A stretch of DNA of 13,868 nt from the NCBI GenBank assembly GCA_022827045.1, contig JAJDTQ010000013.1, positions 1 through 13,868 on the forward strand, read 5' to 3'. Under the pieces are notes generated by a model, which was not told where the DNA came from, searched no databases, and worked only from the letters and a program-made list of their open reading frames with translations. This document shows positions 1-6,008 of this stretch, piece after piece. How positions within the stretch are numbered: the first letter of the stretch is position 1; every line of letters starts with the position of its first letter. Source of the stretch: Candidatus Binatia bacterium. GTDB taxonomy: Bacteria > Desulfobacterota_B > Binatia > UBA9968 > JAJDTQ01. A program made the translations under genes and the position numbers.

Positions 1-151
1 GCAAGGCGCGATGACGAGCAGTGGCGGGCACCACGCGAGGAAGAGCAACGCAGCCGACGGCGAAAAAGACAAGCAGATTATGGTGCGAATTGACCAGACA
101 GGACACTAGTCGGACGGGACATTAGCGGCGCATAGCCACGGGGTACTCGAC
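1..151. other. Upstream edge, no recognised gene
   Basis: Two + strand frames are open from the left edge. One ends at a TGA at 91-93 and the other at a TAG at 107-109. The first tail is rich in Arg and Glu; the second ends in DKQIMVRIDQTGH. In many Gram-negatives tolA or tolR precedes tolB, so one tail may be the end of such a gene, but neither shows a TolA or TolR C-terminal signature that I recognise. The stretch from about 101 to 129 contains two similar units, GGACACTAGTCGG and GGACATTAGCGG. I see no convincing promoter for tolB here. Confidence 0.3.
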
Positions 152-1555
152 GTGAGCGAAGGGGATTCTTGGACCATGGGAGGATGGAACATACCGCCAC
201 CGCAGCAGCGTACAGGCGGACCGGATTCCGGCAAGGGCCGGCGTCGAGGGACCGCATGGATCGTCACCGGATTGATGCTGTGCTGGCTGTTACCGGCGAC
301 GGTTCAGGCGCAGATCAGAGGTGTGATCGTCGGTCCGGGTGCCGAGCGTTACCGCATGGCGGTTTCCCCGCTCAAGAACCTTGGAATCCCCAACGACGTC
401 GAGCGCCTTTCCGAGCGCATCGCCGACGTGATCGCGGACGACATGGACCGGTCCGGCTGGTTCAGCATCATCGACCGATCCGCCTACATCGAGCATCCCC
501 AGCGAACCGGTATACTGCTCGGTGACTTCGATTTTCGGGACTGGGCGACCATAGGAGCCGAAGGGCTCGTCAAGGGCGGCTTCAGGATCGATGGCGACCA
601 GGTCAAATTCCAGTTCTGGTTGTATGACGTATTCCGCCAGGAGGCGCTCCTGGGAAGGACGTATTCGGGCAACATCCGTGACGTGCGGCGCATGGCTCAT
701 AGATTCGTCGATGAGATCATTCTGAAGCTCACCGGCGTCCGCGGTCCGTTCGATACCAGGATCGCCTATGTGTCCACCGGCAGGGACCGGTTCAAGGAGA
801 TATACGTCTCGCATCTGGACGGGACCGACAAGAAGAAGGTCACCAACAACCGCACCATCAATCTGTTCCCGTCCTGGACCCCGGACGGCAAGGGACTCGT
901 CTTTCTCTCCTTCAAGACAGGCAAGCCGCAGGTGCTCGGATTCGACCTTACCACCAACCGGGAGACTCCCATCTCCACCGGCAACGGCTTGAGCCTGCGC
1001 GGCCGGTGGTCGCCGGACGGACGGTATCTGGCTACGCCGCTGGAGCGGCAGGGCAATCAGGATCTCTACCTGTTGAACCGCGATGGCCACATCGTGGAGC
1101 GGCTTACGAGAAACGCCAACATCGATATCTCTCCCACCTGGTCGCCGGACGGACGAAGGGTAGCCTTCGTGTCCGACCGCCATGGGTCCCCGCAGATCTA
1201 CGTCGTGGAACTCGCCACCGGGAAGATCCGGCGGCTGACGTTCAAGGGCAACTACAACCAGTCGCCCGATTGGTCGCCCACCGGGGAGTTGATCGCCTTC
1301 ACGGGAAGAGCGAACGGCGTCATGAACATATTCACGATTCGCGCGGACGGCAGCGAGCACCGCATGATCACCGCCAACCGCCATAACGACGAAGATCCGT
1401 CGTGGTCGCCGGATGGCCGGTTCATCGCCTTTACCTCGGACCGCACCGGTTCCCGTCGGATCTACACGATGCGCCGGGATGGCGAGAGTCAACGACGTTT
1501 GACAGGCTCCACGGCAGATGATACACATCCATCGTGGTCTCCTCGGCTACCGTGA
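152..1555 (+). CDS. tolB: Tol-Pal system translocation protein TolB
   Basis: Periplasmic beta-propeller protein that binds Pal and takes part in the energy-driven Tol-Pal cycle that constricts the outer membrane at division. From the GTG at 152 the protein has 467 residues. A basic stretch (GKGRRR) and hydrophobic segment at about 34-50 end in VQA before Q54, a plausible Sec signal peptidase site. The TolB N-terminal domain spans about 55-195. The propeller follows, with W-S/T-P-D-G-like motifs at W242, W286, W330, W374, W418 and W462, spaced exactly 44 residues apart; the last is cut short by the C-terminus. The start is uncertain: ATG 176 is in frame and has AAGGGG upstream at a rather long spacing. 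Either choice leaves an unusually long region before the signal peptide core. pal and cpoB follow, as expected. The family assignment is secure. Confidence 0.95.
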   Translation: MSEGDSWTMGGWNIPPPQQRTGGPDSGKGRRRGTAWIVTGLMLCWLLPATVQAQIRGVIVGPGAERYRMAVSPLKNLGIPNDVERLSERIADVIADDMDRSGWFSIIDRSAYIEHPQRTGILLGDFDFRDWATIGAEGLVKGGFRIDGDQVKFQFWLYDVFRQEALLGRTYSGNIRDVRRMAHRFVDEIILKLTGVRGPFDTRIAYVSTGRDRFKEIYVSHLDGTDKKKVTNNRTINLFPSWTPDGKGLVFLSFKTGKPQVLGFDLTTNRETPISTGNGLSLRGRWSPDGRYLATPLERQGNQDLYLLNRDGHIVERLTRNANIDISPTWSPDGRRVAFVSDRHGSPQIYVVELATGKIRRLTFKGNYNQSPDWSPTGELIAFTGRANGVMNIFTIRADGSEHRMITANRHNDEDPSWSPDGRFIAFTSDRTGSRRIYTMRRDGESQRRLTGSTADDTHPSWSPRLP

Positions 1556-1597
1556 GCCCGATTCGGGCATATCCTTGTTCCTTTGACCTATCCTTGT
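1556..1597 (+). repeat. Small hairpin and 9-bp direct repeat in tolB-pal gap
   Basis: Directly after the tolB stop is a 5-bp hairpin, GCCCG-att-CGGGC (1556-1568). It is followed by two copies of TATCCTTGT at 1570-1578 and 1589-1597, a 19-bp period. The hairpin is too short and lacks a clean T tract, so it is not a convincing terminator. The direct repeat could be an operator-like element ahead of pal, but in 88 bp it may be chance. Confidence 0.3.
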
Positions 1598-1643
1598 CGA
1601 GTCGTTCCAACCCAGCCTTGGGGGAAGGCAAGAAAGTAAACGG

Positions 1644-2231
1644 ATGATGACAAAAGCGCTTGTCCTGCTGTCTTGTTCCCTGTCTCTCGTGTTACTCGTT
1701 TCGTGCGTGGCACCGCCCGAGCCGGGTGAGCAGGCGACGGACCCGTCGGCCACGGCGGGCAATCCCGCCCAGGGCAACATCACGGAGGGCACCCTGTCGC
1801 AGGACGCCGGCCAGCAGGGCGAAATCAAGACCATCGGCACGGACAGCCTCACCGCCCATCAGGAGGGCACGCTTCCGGAAGAGGGTGCGCTGGCGGACAT
1901 TTTCTTCGACTTTGACCGCTCCGAGCTGGGGGATGCGGCCCGCGACGTGCTGCAACGCAACTCCGACTGGATCAAGCAGAACCCTGGCGTCTCCATCGAG
2001 ATCGAAGGTCATGCGGACAACAGGGGCACCAACGAATACAATCTTGCCTTGGGTGCCCGAAGGGCTCAGGCGGTCAAGGACTATCTCGTTACGCTGGGAA
2101 ATGCTCCAGATCGCCTTACTACCATCAGTTACGGTGAGGAACTCCCGGTCTGTGGAGTGAGCTCGGAGGAGTGTTGGGGCAAGAACCGGCGTGCGCATTT
2201 CGTCGTTCGGACTCAAAAGCCGTCCTCGTAG
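1644..2231 (+). CDS. pal: Peptidoglycan-associated lipoprotein Pal
   Basis: Outer-membrane lipoprotein that holds the outer membrane to peptidoglycan and partners TolB. The protein has 195 residues. Residues 1-20 form a lipoprotein signal peptide ending in the lipobox LVSC, with C21 as the lipidation site. A Gly/Thr/Gln/Glu-rich linker runs to about residue 82. The OmpA-type peptidoglycan-binding domain starts at IFFDFDRSEL (about 86-95). It contains GHAD (122-125), the N-x-x-L-x-x-x-A-R-R-A-x-A-V helix (about 133-144) and NRRAHFVV near the end. Two further cysteines, C170 and C177, lie in the loop just before NRR and could form a periplasmic disulphide. ATG 1644 is followed by a second ATG at 1647, and either could be used. 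The gene sits 88 bp after tolB and 93 bp before cpoB. Confidence 0.95.
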   Translation: MMTKALVLLSCSLSLVLLVSCVAPPEPGEQATDPSATAGNPAQGNITEGTLSQDAGQQGEIKTIGTDSLTAHQEGTLPEEGALADIFFDFDRSELGDAARDVLQRNSDWIKQNPGVSIEIEGHADNRGTNEYNLALGARRAQAVKDYLVTLGNAPDRLTTISYGEELPVCGVSSEECWGKNRRAHFVVRTQKPSS

Positions 2232-2249
2232 AGAGTTTCGCTCGCTCGG

Positions 2250-2269
2250 ACAGGCTAACAGTGGCCTGT
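2250..2269 (+). other. Short hairpin after pal
   Basis: Perfect 6-bp inverted repeat ACAGGC / GCCTGT with an 8-nt loop, 18 nt after the pal stop. No T run follows, so it is not a canonical intrinsic terminator. It may act as a 3'-end stabiliser or processing site between pal and cpoB, or be chance. Confidence 0.25.
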
Positions 2270-2324
2270 ACCGTACTGGCTGTAGCCGTATTCGCCCGCC
2301 GGTTCCCCGTTCGCGGGAGGGCTA

Positions 2325-3218
2325 ATGTCGATGCGAATCATTGCCTGGGCCGTCTCGGCCGTCGTCATGCTGGTTTCAGCTTGGGGCTGCACCGTGGAAT
2401 ATCGCGCCGCGCCCGCGCCCTACGATCGGGCGCCGTTGACGGAGCGCGAGTGGGCCGTACTGAACGGCTTGAAGGACGAGCTCGACAAGACCCGCAAGCA
2501 GTTGGCGGATACCCGCGCCGAGGTCGACGCCATGCGGAGCCGTTTGAACGCGGCCGAGGGAGCCGTGGAGGAGATCAGGAGCGGAACGGGTCCGGGAGTT
2601 GGCGCGGGAAACATGCGGGAGCTTCAGGGCAGGCTGGCGGCGCTCGAAACGGAGGTGAAGAGCCAGCGGGAATTGCTCAAGGTGCGGGAGGATGAGCTGA
2701 GGCTGCTGCGGGACGCCGTTTTAAAGACCGGAGAGGCGCCCGCGGATACCGCGGCCAAGGAACCGGCGACGGCCGCCACCCAGACGGCGGTGGCCAAACC
2801 GACAGCGGCCCAAGACGCGGCGGCGACAGCGCAGCGTGACTACGAGGACGCGTGGAAGTGGTTGCGAAAGAAGGATGATCGCGGCGCCATCGACTATGGC
2901 GGCGCCATCGAACAGTTCAAGAAGTTCCTCGAGAAGCATCCGGACAGCAATCTTGCGGACAATGCGCAGTACTGGATCGGTGAAAGTTATTATGCTCTCC
3001 AGAACTTCGACCAGGCCATCGTGGAATTCGACCTGGTACGCAAGGACTATCCCACGAGCGACAAGGTCCCCGCGGCATGGCTCAAGATAGGCTACTCGTT
3101 TGCCGAGCTGGGAAATCGTGTCGATGCACGGCTCTTTCTCCAGGAAGTCATCAATCGGTTCCCTCAATCCAAGGAAGCCGAAAAGGCGCGAGACAAGATT
3201 CGATCCCTGGATACCTGA
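2325..3218 (+). CDS. cpoB: Tol-Pal associated protein CpoB (YbgF family)
   Basis: Periplasmic coordinator of Tol-Pal with peptidoglycan synthesis during outer-membrane constriction. The protein has 297 residues. A signal-like hydrophobic segment (about 5-18) leads to AWGC, so C22 could be lipidated, although Ala at -3 and Trp at -2 make a poor lipobox. Residues about 38-135 are strongly heptad-like with many Glu, Lys, Arg and Leu: the trimerising coiled coil, broken by a Gly-rich stretch at 87-96. An Ala/Thr/Lys linker (137-168) follows, then the TPR domain (about 170-295) containing AIEQFKKFLEKHP, NAQYWIGESYYAL, AIVEFDLV and AWLKIGYSFAELG. Residues 187-196 carry a small in-frame duplication, GAID-YG-GAIE. 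GGGAGG at 2315-2320 is the ribosome site; ATG 2325 (4 nt away) and ATG 2331 (10 nt away) are both possible. It closes the tolB-pal-cpoB set. Confidence 0.92.
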   Translation: MSMRIIAWAVSAVVMLVSAWGCTVEYRAAPAPYDRAPLTEREWAVLNGLKDELDKTRKQLADTRAEVDAMRSRLNAAEGAVEEIRSGTGPGVGAGNMRELQGRLAALETEVKSQRELLKVREDELRLLRDAVLKTGEAPADTAAKEPATAATQTAVAKPTAAQDAAATAQRDYEDAWKWLRKKDDRGAIDYGGAIEQFKKFLEKHPDSNLADNAQYWIGESYYALQNFDQAIVEFDLVRKDYPTSDKVPAAWLKIGYSFAELGNRVDARLFLQEVINRFPQSKEAEKARDKIRSLDT

Positions 3219-3257
3219 TCCCGACCACGTGAATTCCTGCGCGAGAGTGAAGGACGG

Positions 3258-3304
3258 GTTCTTGCCCCGCTCCTGTCAAGCCCGCACGGGCAGCTTCCAA
3301 GAAC
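3258..3304 (+). promoter_or_regulatory. Inverted repeat just before the ribF start
   Basis: GTTCTTG at 3258-3264 and CAAGAAC at 3298-3304 are perfect 7-nt complements. They enclose a second small hairpin, GCCCG-ca-CGGGC (3280-3291). The right arm ends 3 nt before the ribF ATG, in the place where a ribosome-binding site would lie, and no clear Shine-Dalgarno sequence is visible. A folded leader could limit ribF translation. This is not an FMN riboswitch: the gap is only 89 bp and I see no RFN core. Confidence 0.3.
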
Positions 3305-3307
3305 AAG

Positions 3308-4279
3308 ATGCGGATTCTGCGGCACTTCAAGCACCCCCTCGTTCGTTCCGTCATGACCATCGGAAACTTCGACGGCGTGCATCTGGGGCACCAGGACCTG
3401 CTGCGCCGCGTGATCGAAGATGCGCGGTCCCGTGGAGGACCCGCCGTGGTCCTGACGTTCGAACCCCATCCGGCGAAGATCCTCGCGCCGAAATTCGCGC
3501 CGCGGTTGATCCTGGCGCGCAAGGACAAGCTGGCGCTCCTGGGGCGCGCCGGCGTGGACTGGGTCGTGATTCAGCGATTCACGCCGAGCTTTTCCGCGTT
3601 GTCGCCGCGCGACTTCGTGGAACGGTATCTGGTCCGCCTCGGCGTGGAGCGGCTGTGGGTGGGAGGAGACTTCCGGTTCGGCAAGAACAGGGCCGGCACG
3701 GTCAAGGATCTCATGGCCTGGGGCCCGGCCGCGGGGATCGATGTCGAGGTCATCGAGGTCGTGGCGGATTCGGATCACGCCGTCAGCAGCAGCCGGATCC
3801 GCGCGTTGCTGGAAGAGGGCAGGGTGGATATGGCACGTCGGCAGCTCGGACGTTGCCATTTCGTTTCGGGGTCTGTCGTCAAGGGGTATCAACGTGGCCG
3901 GGAGCTCGGCTTCCCCACGGCCAACGTACACAGCAGGACCGAGGTGGTGCCGGCCAACGGAATCTATGCCACGTGGGTTGAGACCGGTGGGCGCCGGTTG
4001 CACAGCGTCACCAGCGTCGGAGTGAACCCCACTTTCGGTTCGGGTCCGAGAACCATCGAGACCTACATACTGGACTTCGACGAGGACCTGTACGGCCGCC
4101 GGCTGCAGGTATCCTTCGTGGAACGGCTTCGGGAGGAACGGAAGTTTCCGTCGGTGGAAGGGCTCGTGCGACAGATCGAGGAGGATGTCGTCCATGCCCG
4201 CCGGGTGTTGGGCCGTGACGTGTCCGAGAACCCGGCCGAGGCGTGCTTGACAAAGTTGCCGGCATCACCTAGTATCTAG
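3308..4279 (+). CDS. ribF: Bifunctional riboflavin kinase / FAD synthetase
   Basis: Phosphorylates riboflavin to FMN and adenylylates FMN to FAD in the cytoplasm. The protein has 323 residues, the usual size. The N-terminal FAD synthetase domain (about 13-180) carries TIGNFDGVHLGHQ (17-29), with the nucleotidyltransferase motif HLGH at 25-28. VGGDFRFGKNRAGT (118-131) and the SSRIR motif (161-165) follow. The riboflavin kinase domain (about 184-300) has KGYQRGRELGFPTAN (192-206), VNPTFG (239-244) and YGRRLQVSFVERLREERKF (262-280), which holds the conserved catalytic-region Glu. ATG 3308 is chosen because the family normally has about 15 residues before TIGNFDG. The last codons overlap the -35 and -10 boxes of the probable rho promoter. 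Not part of the Tol system; it is simply adjacent. Confidence 0.96.
   Translation: MRILRHFKHPLVRSVMTIGNFDGVHLGHQDLLRRVIEDARSRGGPAVVLTFEPHPAKILAPKFAPRLILARKDKLALLGRAGVDWVVIQRFTPSFSALSPRDFVERYLVRLGVERLWVGGDFRFGKNRAGTVKDLMAWGPAAGIDVEVIEVVADSDHAVSSSRIRALLEEGRVDMARRQLGRCHFVSGSVVKGYQRGRELGFPTANVHSRTEVVPANGIYATWVETGGRRLHSVTSVGVNPTFGSGPRTIETYILDFDEDLYGRRLQVSFVERLREERKFPSVEGLVRQIEEDVVHARRVLGRDVSENPAEACLTKLPASPSI
4247..4275 (+). promoter_or_regulatory. Probable sigma-70-type promoter for rho
   Basis: A perfect -35 box TTGACA (4247-4252) is separated by exactly 17 nt from TAGTAT (4270-4275), which matches 4 of 6 positions of TATAAT including the key first T, second A and last T. Both boxes lie in the last codons of ribF; its stop is at 4277-4279. 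Transcription would start near 4282, leaving a leader of about 145 nt before the rho ATG. This is the best promoter in the window. Confidence 0.65.
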
Positions 4280-4281
4280 GC

Positions 4282-4426
4282 TGCTGGCCAGGTGCCATAA
4301 CCCAGTCGTTTCTGATCCAATCCGTTTTTATCAATCATTGCTACCAATCGATCCGGGTTCCTGCTTTGCAGTCGCTACCTGTCCAATTTCGGCAGGCCGC
4401 CGACAGCGTGATTGAAAGGAAGTTTT
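4282..4426 (+). promoter_or_regulatory. rho leader, C-rich and G-poor (possible rut site)
   Basis: The 5' leader of rho is less GC-rich than its surroundings and strongly C-biased. In 4293-4390 I count about 30 C against 15 G, with many TC and CC dimers (for example ATCCAATCC, CTACCAATCGATCC, GTCCAATTTC). Such unstructured C-over-G RNA is what Rho loads on, and rho in Escherichia coli is autoregulated by Rho-dependent termination in its leader. Autoregulation here is inferred. AAGGA (4416-4420) is the rho ribosome site. No leader peptide with an ATG start is visible. Confidence 0.4.
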
Positions 4427-5788
4427 ATGGCTAATGTACGAACGCGCTCCGCAGCAGAAGGCGAGACCAAGAGCGAAACGGCTCCAAACCATCGCAGGGG
4501 CCGCGCCGCTCCGACGGCCGAGCCCGTGCATCAGAACGGCTTGAACCTGAGCTCGCTCAAGGCCAAGAAGATCGCCGAGCTGGCCAACATCGGCAAGGGT
4601 TTCAGCATCGAGAGCGCGGCGAACATGCGGCGGCAGGATCTGATATTCGCCATCCTGCAGGCGCAGACCGAGAAGAACGGCTATGTTTATGGCGAGGGCG
4701 TGCTGGAAACCCTGCCCGACGGTTTCGGCTTTCTGAGGGCGCCCGATTACAACTACCTCCCGGGTCCGGATGACATCTACGTTTCTCCCAGCCAGATCAG
4801 GCGCTTCGGCCTGCGTACGGGTGACATCATCTCCGGCCAGATCCGGCCTCCCAAGGACGGCGAGCGGTATTTCGCCCTCCTCAAGGTGGAGACCATCAAC
4901 AACGGCGACCCGGACAAGGTCCGGGACAAGATCCTCTTCGACAATCTGACCCCGCTCTATCCGGACAAGCGCATCACGCTGGAGCACCAGGCGGACGAGT
5001 ATACGACACGCTTCATCGACTTGCTGACGCCCATCGGCATGGGGCAGCGAGGCCTGGTGGTGGCGGCGCCGCGGACCGGCAAGACCATGATGTTGCAGAA
5101 CATCGCCAAGGCCATTGCCCATAATCACCCGGATGCGGTCCTCATCGTCTTGCTCATCGACGAGCGGCCGGAAGAGGTCACCGACATGCAGCGTTCGGTG
5201 ATCGGCGAGGTGGTCAGCTCCACCTTCGACGAGCCGGCGACACGCCACGTCCAGGTGGCCGAGATGGTGATCGAAAAGGCCAAACGCCTGGTGGAGCACG
5301 GCAAGGACGTCATCATCCTGCTCGACAGCATTACCCGGCTGGCCCGGGCCTATAACACGGTGGTGCCGCCCAGCGGCAAGATCCTCTCCGGCGGTGTCGA
5401 TTCCAACGCGCTGCACAAGCCCAAGAAGTTCTTCGGCGCGGCGCGGAACATCGAGGACGGCGGCAGCCTCACGATCATCGCCACGGCCCTGATCGATACC
5501 GGGAGCCGCATGGACGAGGTGATCTTCGAGGAGTTCAAGGGAACCGGCAACATGGAGATCAACCTGGACCGACGGCTGATGGACAAGCGAGTGTTCCCCG
5601 CCGTGGACATCAACAAGTCCGGCACGCGCAAGGAAGAGCTGCTGATCCCCAAGGAGGACCTCAACCGCATCTGGATCCTCCGCAAGGTGCTGTCGCAGCT
5701 CAGCGTCGTCGAGGCCATGGAGTTCCTTCTCGACAAACTCCACGGCACCAAGAACAACAAGGAATTCCTGGAGTCCATGAACACCTAG
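4427..5788 (+). CDS. rho: Transcription termination factor Rho
   Basis: Hexameric RNA-dependent ATPase and translocase that ends transcription of untranslated RNA. The protein has 453 residues. A short basic, disordered N-terminus (1-37) precedes the Rho-N helices ([15 protein letters not shown], 41-55). The cold-shock-like primary RNA-binding domain (about 85-158) contains [14 protein letters not shown]. In the ATPase domain, Walker A is AAPRTGKT (213-220) and Walker B is [10 protein letters not shown] (295-304). The Q-loop is around SGGVDSNAL (321-329) and the R-loop is KGTGN (371-375). ATG 4427 is chosen because AAGGA lies 6 nt upstream; a TTG at 4412 in the same frame would place that ribosome site inside the gene. 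Unlike many genomes, rpmE does not follow; a hairpin and then rpsB do. Confidence 0.97.
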   Translation: MANVRTRSAAEGETKSETAPNHRRGRAAPTAEPVHQNGLNLSSLKAKKIAELANIGKGFSIESAANMRRQDLIFAILQAQTEKNGYVYGEGVLETLPDGFGFLRAPDYNYLPGPDDIYVSPSQIRRFGLRTGDIISGQIRPPKDGERYFALLKVETINNGDPDKVRDKILFDNLTPLYPDKRITLEHQADEYTTRFIDLLTPIGMGQRGLVVAAPRTGKTMMLQNIAKAIAHNHPDAVLIVLLIDERPEEVTDMQRSVIGEVVSSTFDEPATRHVQVAEMVIEKAKRLVEHGKDVIILLDSITRLARAYNTVVPPSGKILSGGVDSNALHKPKKFFGAARNIEDGGSLTIIATALIDTGSRMDEVIFEEFKGTGNMEINLDRRLMDKRVFPAVDINKSGTRKEELLIPKEDLNRIWILRKVLSQLSVVEAMEFLLDKLHGTKNNKEFLESMNT

Positions 5789-5821
5789 TGTGCTGTCCCA
5801 CGTGATTGTGGGACAGGACAC
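5788..5821 (+). terminator. Strong hairpin at the rho 3' end
   Basis: CTGTCCCAC (5793-5801) and GTGGGACAG (5808-5816) form a perfect 9-bp stem with a 6-nt loop. After one G-G mismatch the stem is extended by GTGT (5788-5791) pairing with ACAC (5818-5821), so it begins at the last base of the rho stop codon. No T tract follows, so it is not a standard intrinsic terminator. It may block 3' exonucleases or help a Rho-dependent end. It could also work as an attenuator if transcription reads through into rpsB. Confidence 0.5.
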
Positions 5822-5851
5822 CGGTCGTCTCGGGGTTCTCCCGGAGTTCCC

Positions 5852-5880
5852 TTGCGTGGCGGTGGCAATTTTGCTAATAG
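5852..5880 (+). promoter_or_regulatory. Possible extended -10 promoter for rpsB
   Basis: TTGCGT (5852-5857) is followed after 17 nt by TAATAG (5875-5880), with TGC directly upstream (5872-5874), giving an extended -10 element. Each hexamer alone matches only 3 of 6 consensus positions. It lies in the largest intergenic gap, where a ribosomal protein promoter is expected, and would give a leader of about 120 nt. Confidence 0.35.
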
Positions 5881-5969
5881 CCCATCGTTGCTTTCTTCCA
5901 TTCCCGGTAGCGCACAACGAGCAAGATCCCCATTGTCGCGACACTAAGTTTGAAAGACAGGACAAGAGG

Positions 5970-6008
5970 ATGGCGAGCTACGTAAAATTCGAGGTTCTGA
6001 CGTTATGA
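5970..6008 (+). CDS. Possible leader peptide overlapping the rpsB start
   Basis: A 12-codon ORF, ATG at 5970 and TGA at 6006-6008, encodes [16 protein letters not shown] at 5959-5962 lies 7 nt upstream, a better-placed ribosome site than any in front of rpsB. Its stop overlaps the rpsB start codon in an ATGA arrangement, the usual geometry for translational coupling. The peptide has no known function and no amino-acid run that would suggest classical attenuation. It could deliver ribosomes to rpsB, or the overlap may be chance; codon conservation in relatives would decide. Confidence 0.35.
   Translation: MASYVKFEVLTL

Noticed and set aside
90..125. TTGACC and CATTAG as a promoter for tolB
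   Set aside because: The spacing is 24 nt, far outside the usable range.
290..1528. 412-codon open frame on the - strand across tolB
   Set aside because: Opposite-strand shadow of a GC-rich gene; no recognisable domain, and tolB on the + strand is certain.
1583..1611. TTGACC as a -35 box ahead of pal
   Set aside because: At 16-18 nt spacing there is no sequence resembling a -10 box.
3100..3981. 293-codon + frame overlapping cpoB and ribF
   Set aside because: Out of frame with both well-identified genes; Arg/Gly/Pro-rich translation without domains.
4339..4416. TTG-started 25-codon ORF in the rho leader as a RhoL-like peptide
   Set aside because: No ribosome-binding site, a rare start codon, and no similarity to a known leader peptide.
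4331..5965. 544-codon open frame on the - strand across rho
   Set aside because: Shadow of rho, which has all its motifs on the + strand. The translation is rich in His, Asp and Val, as expected for antisense of high-GC coding DNA.
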